Positions 5,994-8,691 of a stretch of DNA of 8,691 nt are shown here, piece after piece (position 1 is the first letter of the stretch; every line of letters starts with the position of its first letter). The translations under genes and the position numbers were made by a program. The notes under the pieces were generated by a model. That model saw nothing but the letters and a program-made list of their open reading frames with translations, searched no databases and was not told where the DNA came from. The stretch is from the NCBI GenBank assembly GCA_029979145.1, contig JAPOIC010000076.1, positions 1-8,691 on the forward strand. The letters run 5' to 3'. This DNA comes from Opitutaceae bacterium. Its GTDB lineage: Bacteria > Verrucomicrobiota > Verrucomicrobiia > Opitutales > Opitutaceae.

Positions 5994-6162
5994 GGTAGGG
6001 CGCGCACTCCAAGCGCGCCGGCATGGTTGGGTGTGCCGAAAGGGGTTTAATTCCGAAAACAGGAAGCCAAGAAATCAGAAAATGGGAATTCCTGGCTTCT
6101 CGGCCTCTGAATTCTCTTTTTTCCGGCAGCGCTGACGGCGCGCTCGGAGAGCACGCCCTACC
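5994..6162. repeat. 169-bp composite inverted-repeat element
   Basis: The outer 27-base arms, GGTAGGGCGCGCACTCC... at 5994-6020 and its reverse complement at 6136-6162, agree at 24 of 27 positions. Each arm can also fold by itself: GGCGCGC (5999-6005) pairs with GCGCGCC (6013-6019). The interior holds an AT-rich core hairpin (6049-6113). The arrangement resembles a miniature inverted-repeat element, but no target-site duplication is obvious at the ends. It starts 16 bp after the hflX stop, in the gap before the convergent minus-strand genes. A 71-aa open frame inside (6023-6238) is repeat-derived and not called. Confidence 0.8.
6049..6113. repeat. AT-rich core hairpin of the composite element
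   Basis: AATTC (6049-6053) pairs with GAATT (6109-6113), GAAGCCA (6063-6069) with TGGCTTC (6093-6099), and GAA (6071-6073) with TTC (6089-6091). The stem has several mismatches between these blocks. The words AGGAAGCCA and GAATTCT are shared with the palindrome at 4276-4325, so both belong to one family. The run CTTTTTT straight after the stem (about 6115-6122) would suit a rho-independent terminator for hflX on the plus strand. Confidence 0.65.
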
Positions 6163-6182
6163 TCATTCCGATCAGGTGGAAC

Positions 6183-6198
6183 GCGTTGACCTCAACGC
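6183..6198. repeat. short perfect hairpin
   Basis: GCGTTGA and TCAACGC pair perfectly around CC. It lies between the composite element and the next inverted repeat in the 5978-6332 gap. The surrounding 6163-6233 stretch holds no gene. It could be an operator-like dyad, but no promoter is nearby, so I cannot assign a role. Confidence 0.45.
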
Positions 6199-6233
6199 AT
6201 TGAGCGCATCGGGGACAATTCGCTCCAACAAAT

Positions 6234-6306
6234 TGTAGGGCAGGTCGCTGACCCCGCCTTTGCCGTGCACCTCTAGCGATGGCGGGGGCAGCGACCCCAC
6301 CCTACA
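6234..6306. terminator. long inverted repeat between convergent genes
   Basis: The left arm (6234-6258) starts TGTAGGGCAGGTCGCTG. The right arm (6281-6306) is its reverse complement apart from one gap and a few substitutions, separated by 22 bases. Both arms belong to the TGTAGGGCG family. The pair lies 26 bp beyond the stop of the minus-strand Dabb gene, and hflX converges from the other side, so a bidirectional terminator is plausible. No T-tract follows on either strand. Confidence 0.7.
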
Positions 6307-6332
6307 TCCGAGCGCTCGCGGTGCCTCGCGCC

Positions 6333-6632
6333 TCAATCCGCGTCGTAAATCTGCACGCGGGTCCAGAGCGGCTTGCCGACCGCGATGAACGCCGTGTGCA
6401 GCGGGTGCACTTGGTAGGCGTTGTGCGCCGCCAGATTGTCGAACACGCAGGTGATCGAGAAATCAAAGCTCTTGTCCACCACCGGGCGGTCCGGCACGCC
6501 CGCGGGCGTGCCGGAATACAGGTGTTTCACCGAAGGCACGTCCTCCAACGCCTTGAGCGCCGTCAGAAAGTCGGCGCGCTGCGCGTCGGTCAGGTCGGGT
6601 TTCAGCCAGAAATAAACAGAGTGGATCAGCAT
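6333..6632 (-). CDS. Dabb-domain protein (stress-responsive alpha/beta barrel family)
   Basis: The 99-aa protein is one ferredoxin-like Dabb domain (Pfam PF07876 type). The start LIHSVYFWLKPDLTD matches the family's first strand, KALEDVPSVKHLYSGTPAG (27-45) its helix-strand turn, and FDFSITCVFDNLAAHNAYQVHPLH (57-79) the conserved second half, with the YQxHPxH motif. Members form dimers. Some act in stress responses or small-molecule enzymology, but most have no known role, and no function can be assigned here. The ATG at 6632 is chosen because the fold begins there; the same frame stays open to 7058 only as a shadow of the glycosyltransferase gene. Its first 7 bases overlap the end of that gene (ATGCTGA), which suggests translational coupling. 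No ribosome site is visible. Confidence 0.9.
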   Translation of the reverse strand: MLIHSVYFWLKPDLTDAQRADFLTALKALEDVPSVKHLYSGTPAGVPDRPVVDKSFDFSITCVFDNLAAHNAYQVHPLHTAFIAVGKPLWTRVQIYDAD

Positions 6633-7939
6633 GACGGCCCCACGTTGCTCGGCCCCGTGCGGAGAGGCAAGCCGCGGGCGGCTCTTCCCAAGCAGTCGAT
6701 CGCCGCGGCGATGCCGTGCTCCGCCCGCAGCTTTTCGCCCATGGCATTCGCCCGCGCTCGCATGGCGCCATCGTCCAGTGTCGCGCGAATTGCCACCGCC
6801 AGTTTCTCCATCGTCAGCTTCCGCTGCGGAATCGGCGCCGGCCCCAAGCCGTGCTCCGCCACGCACCACCCCCAAAACGGTTGGTCGGCAATGAATGGAC
6901 AAATCACATTGGGCCGTCCCGCCCGCAACGCCGCCGCTGTCGTGCCTGCACCACCATGATGCACTACCGCCGCCACGCGCGGAAACAGCCAGTCGTGCGG
7001 CACCTCCTTGACCAAGTGCACGGTGGCCGGCACCGCCCCCGCCTCCAACCCACCCCAACCCGCGGCCAAGATGCCCCGCACTCCGGCGCGGGCCAGTGCC
7101 GCGAGCACCAGTTCGGCCCGGGCCTTAGCCCGCTGGCCGGACATGCTGCCGAAACCAACGTAGACCGGCGGCGCACCCGCCGCGAGAAACGCCGCCAATG
7201 CTGCGTCCGGTTGCCAGTCGCCCGGCGCATCGAGAAACCAATACCCCGTCGCCACTGCCGACTCCGGCCAATCCCCCGGCGCCGGACCCACATGACCGCT
7301 GTAAGCGTGCAGGACCGGAATCGCCCGCCCCGTCGCCGTCTCCAGCCACCGCCGCGGCGCCCGCGGCATCCCGTGCTCGCGCCGCCACCGCTTGATGTGC
7401 TTTCCCGAAATCATCCGCATAATTCGCTCAAGCACGCCATAGGTGAACCGATTGTAGCCGCGTCCCAGCGGCAGTCGGGGAAACCCAATCACCGGAAACT
7501 CGCCCGTCGTCACCAGCATCGGCAACGGCACTGCCATGACCGCCGGGATCCCCAGTTTCTCCGCGAAGTGCGGCCCACCGAACGCCTTCGGATGATAAAC
7601 AATCAAGTCCGCCCCGCTGGCCGCCGCCGCCCGCCAGCCATCGCACATCACGGATTCCTGCAGCCGTCGCGACAACCGCATAAGATGCGGCAACCGTCGC
7701 AGCATCGAACCTGCCGAACCACCCTGCTCCATCACTTCCTTGGTCTCAGCCGACTCCGTGAGGTCGCCCATCAACCCATTAAACTCTGCCACCGCCACGC
7801 CTTGCCCCGCGATGAAATCGCGAAACCGATCATCCGTGCACACCACCGCCTCATGCCCCGCCGCCATCAGTCCCCGCGCCAACGCCACATAGGGCTGCAC
7901 ATCCCCCCGCGTGCCGAGAGTGAAGATGAAGACCTTCAT
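6626..7939 (-). CDS. GT1 family glycosyltransferase (UGT80/sterol glucosyltransferase-like)
   Basis: The 437-aa protein has the two-domain GT-B layout. The N-terminus, FTLGTRGDVQPYVALARGL (6-24), is the typical start of the GT28-like acceptor domain of sterol and antibiotic glycosyltransferases. The C-terminal half has the nucleotide-sugar binding signature VHHGGAGTTAAALRAG (326-341) and PFIADQPFWG (348-357), which closely resembles UGT80-type sterol glucosyltransferases. It probably moves a sugar from a UDP- or dTDP-sugar to a hydrophobic acceptor such as a lipid, hopanoid or polyketide. The acceptor cannot be told from the sequence. No signal peptide is seen; it should be cytosolic or membrane-peripheral. 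The start MKVFIFTLGTRGD fits the family exactly, without a ribosome site. The last bases overlap the Dabb gene. A 458-aa plus-strand frame opposite it is a shadow. Confidence 0.95.
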   Translation of the reverse strand: MKVFIFTLGTRGDVQPYVALARGLMAAGHEAVVCTDDRFRDFIAGQGVAVAEFNGLMGDLTESAETKEVMEQGGSAGSMLRRLPHLMRLSRRLQESVMCDGWRAAAASGADLIVYHPKAFGGPHFAEKLGIPAVMAVPLPMLVTTGEFPVIGFPRLPLGRGYNRFTYGVLERIMRMISGKHIKRWRREHGMPRAPRRWLETATGRAIPVLHAYSGHVGPAPGDWPESAVATGYWFLDAPGDWQPDAALAAFLAAGAPPVYVGFGSMSGQRAKARAELVLAALARAGVRGILAAGWGGLEAGAVPATVHLVKEVPHDWLFPRVAAVVHHGGAGTTAAALRAGRPNVICPFIADQPFWGWCVAEHGLGPAPIPQRKLTMEKLAVAIRATLDDGAMRARANAMGEKLRAEHGIAAAIDCLGRAARGLPLRTGPSNVGPSC

Positions 7940-7967
7940 TGTTCCGCGCCTACCGAAACGAGGACCA

Positions 7968-7984
7968 GCCGACCGTTCGTCGGC
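7968..7984. repeat. small hairpin between GIY-YIG and glycosyltransferase genes
   Basis: GCCGAC and GTCGGC pair perfectly around a 5-base loop in the 57-bp gap. It lies 12 bp past the GIY-YIG stop on the minus strand and could be a weak terminator, but no T-tract follows. The glycosyltransferase may have its own promoter or be read through. Confidence 0.35.
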
Positions 7985-7996
7985 CCCGAAACTCGG

Positions 7997-8347
7997 TCAC
8001 TCCCCGACTTCCCGGGAGCGAGCCAACAAGCGCAGCAGTTCATAATCACCGCGAATCAATGCCGCCTTTTTCGCCCGAGACCAACGTTTTAACTGCGCCT
8101 CACGCTCCACGGCCTTCTGCAACGAATACGGCCCTTCATAGAAAACCAACCTAGGACTCCCGTGCTCGCGCGTATGCTTCGTCCCTAGCCCGCCCTCATG
8201 CTGCGTCAGTCGCCTCCTCACATGGCTGGTTTGCCCCACATACAACGCCCCATCCCCCGATTGCAGAACATAAACGAACCAAAGCCCCTCAACCGGTCCA
8301 GGACTCTCGACGCTCCGAAACCAGAAAATTTTCCCCGACTCGGCCAT
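7997..8347 (-). CDS. GIY-YIG domain nuclease (UPF0213/YhbQ-like)
   Basis: The protein is one GIY-YIG domain of about 90 residues. WFVYVLQSGDG (23-33) gives the GIY strand as VYV, and LYVGQT (35-40) gives the YIG strand as YVG. Basic RRRLTQH (44-50) follows with the expected arginine. YSLQKAVEREAQLKRWSRAKK (74-94) carries the conserved glutamate, probably Glu81, that binds the metal ion. Single-domain members are predicted DNA endonucleases with poorly known roles. The start is uncertain. ATG at 8347 gives 116 aa with a 21-residue extension before the domain; ATG at 8407 has GGGAGG only 3 bases upstream and would add 20 more residues. The frame continues into the tRNA gene up to 8473, which is not credible. 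The gene follows tRNA-Gln on the same strand, a neighbourhood that may reflect past insertion next to the tRNA. Confidence 0.88.
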   Translation of the reverse strand: MAESGKIFWFRSVESPGPVEGLWFVYVLQSGDGALYVGQTSHVRRRLTQHEGGLGTKHTREHGSPRLVFYEGPYSLQKAVEREAQLKRWSRAKKAALIRGDYELLRLLARSREVGE

Positions 8348-8459
8348 GCGTGATAGCCAGAGGATAACCCCGCGCCACCCACCAACGAGTGCATTTCGCT
8401 CCTTCATTTGCCTCCCACCAGTGAGCGTGGCCTGCCATGAGCAAGCGAAGCGCGTCGAA

Positions 8460-8533
8460 TGGCTGCCCGGCATGGATTCGAACCATGACTAGGCGAGTCA
8501 AAGTCGCCTGTGCTGCCATTACACCACCAGGCA
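8460..8533 (-). tRNA. tRNA-Gln (anticodon UUG), CCA encoded
   Basis: Read on the minus strand, TGCCTGG (8533-8527) pairs with CCGGGCA for a 7-bp acceptor stem with one T-G pair. The D stem is GTGT/GCAC, the anticodon stem GGCGA/TCGCC with loop CTTTGAC, and the T stem CATGG/CCATG with loop TTCGAAT. The anticodon TTG (8501-8499) reads CAA and CAG for glutamine. A G discriminator and an encoded CCA (8462-8460) end the gene. A TTGACG lies 44 bp upstream (8582-8577), which could be the -35 box, but the -10 region is poor. No introns or odd bases are seen. Confidence 0.96.
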
Positions 8534-8576
8534 GTAGTTAAGGCAAAGGACCACAAGGTGCGGGCCGCCCTGTGAG

Positions 8577-8582
8577 CGTCAA
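8577..8582 (-). promoter_or_regulatory. possible -35 box of tRNA-Gln
   Basis: The minus strand reads TTGACG, five of six bases of the sigma-70 consensus, 43 bp upstream of the tRNA 5' end. At 17-18 bp spacing the -10 position reads ACCTTG or CCTTGT, a poor match. The distance would suit a tRNA promoter, but the call is weak. Confidence 0.25.
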
Positions 8583-8661
8583 GGCCGGAAAAAATTAGGT
8601 TCCCGTCCGCCCACCGCGCACCGGGCTTCTTTTCCGCCCGCGATTCCTCTAGCGTCAGGCC

Positions 8662-8691
8662 ATGACCTCCTCCTTCGGCATCGGCGCCGCC
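8662..8691 (+). CDS. possible start of a gene cut by the window edge
   Basis: An ATG at 8662 opens a frame of 10 codons (MTSSFGIGAA) to the window edge. It points away from the tRNA gene, and the 128-bp gap before it leaves room for a promoter. A purine-rich AGCGTCAGGCC precedes the ATG, without a true Shine-Dalgarno sequence. Ten residues are too few to identify the product. Confidence 0.4.
   Translation, partial: MTSSFGIGAA

Noticed and set aside
4589..6007. 472-aa open frame on the minus strand opposite hflX
   Set aside because: hflX on the other strand has every family motif in order. The antisense frame has low-complexity composition and no recognisable domain, as expected from GC-rich third positions.
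6023..6238. 71-aa plus-strand frame after hflX
   Set aside because: It translates the composite repeat element. No homology or ribosome site is seen.
6633..7058. Long N-terminal extension of the Dabb protein (to 241 aa)
   Set aside because: The added part is Gly/Ala/Arg-rich and lies wholly within the glycosyltransferase gene in another frame. The Dabb fold starts at MLIHSVYF.
6716..8092. 458-aa open frame on the plus strand opposite the glycosyltransferase
   Set aside because: It is rich in Arg, Pro and His with no domain, and lies fully opposite a gene with clear GT1 motifs.
8348..8473. N-terminal extension of the GIY-YIG protein up to 8473
   Set aside because: It starts inside the tRNA-Gln 3' end, which is a complete tRNA with encoded CCA. 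The extension is translated tRNA and spacer.

Overview
The window is GC-rich bacterial DNA with closely spaced genes on both strands. The gene content and the many extragenic hairpin repeats built on a TGTAGGGCG core suggest a verrucomicrobial genome, most likely of the Opitutaceae type. That placement is an inference from style and memory, because no marker gene such as 16S rRNA is present. Nearly all start codons lack a clear Shine-Dalgarno sequence.

Left part (1-1974): a G/C mirror repeat and a dispersed 66-bp repeat precede a thymidine kinase gene (tdk), whose start codon directly abuts a hairpin. A secreted lactonase-type beta-propeller gene follows 6 bp later. A perfect 15-bp stem lies after it and separates it from the convergent minus-strand genes.

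Middle part (1975-4233): a minus-strand pair consists of an AraC-family regulator and, downstream, a single-domain response-regulator receiver. The AraC gene is divergent from a phytanoyl-CoA dioxygenase (PhyH) family oxygenase across an 89-bp gap, so it is the obvious candidate regulator of that gene. The stop codon of the oxygenase lies inside one of the hairpin repeats.

Right-middle part (4234-6332): the GTPase gene hflX stands alone between two repeat-filled gaps (436 and 355 bp). These hold a 50-bp near-palindrome, a 169-bp composite inverted-repeat element, a further long inverted repeat, two AGA-loop hairpins and a second copy of the 66-bp repeat. They are the least ordinary sequence in the window.

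Right part (6333-8691): four minus-strand genes read leftward in the order tRNA-Gln(UUG), GIY-YIG nuclease, GT1/UGT80-like glycosyltransferase and Dabb-domain protein. The last two overlap by 7 bp and are probably translationally coupled. A possible plus-strand gene begins at 8662 and runs off the window.

No CRISPR array, transposase, phage gene, toxin-antitoxin pair or recognisable defence operon is visible. The best candidate for something under-described is the family of composite hairpin repeats at gene ends. The tRNA-Gln/GIY-YIG neighbourhood and the AraC-PhyH pair are secondary.
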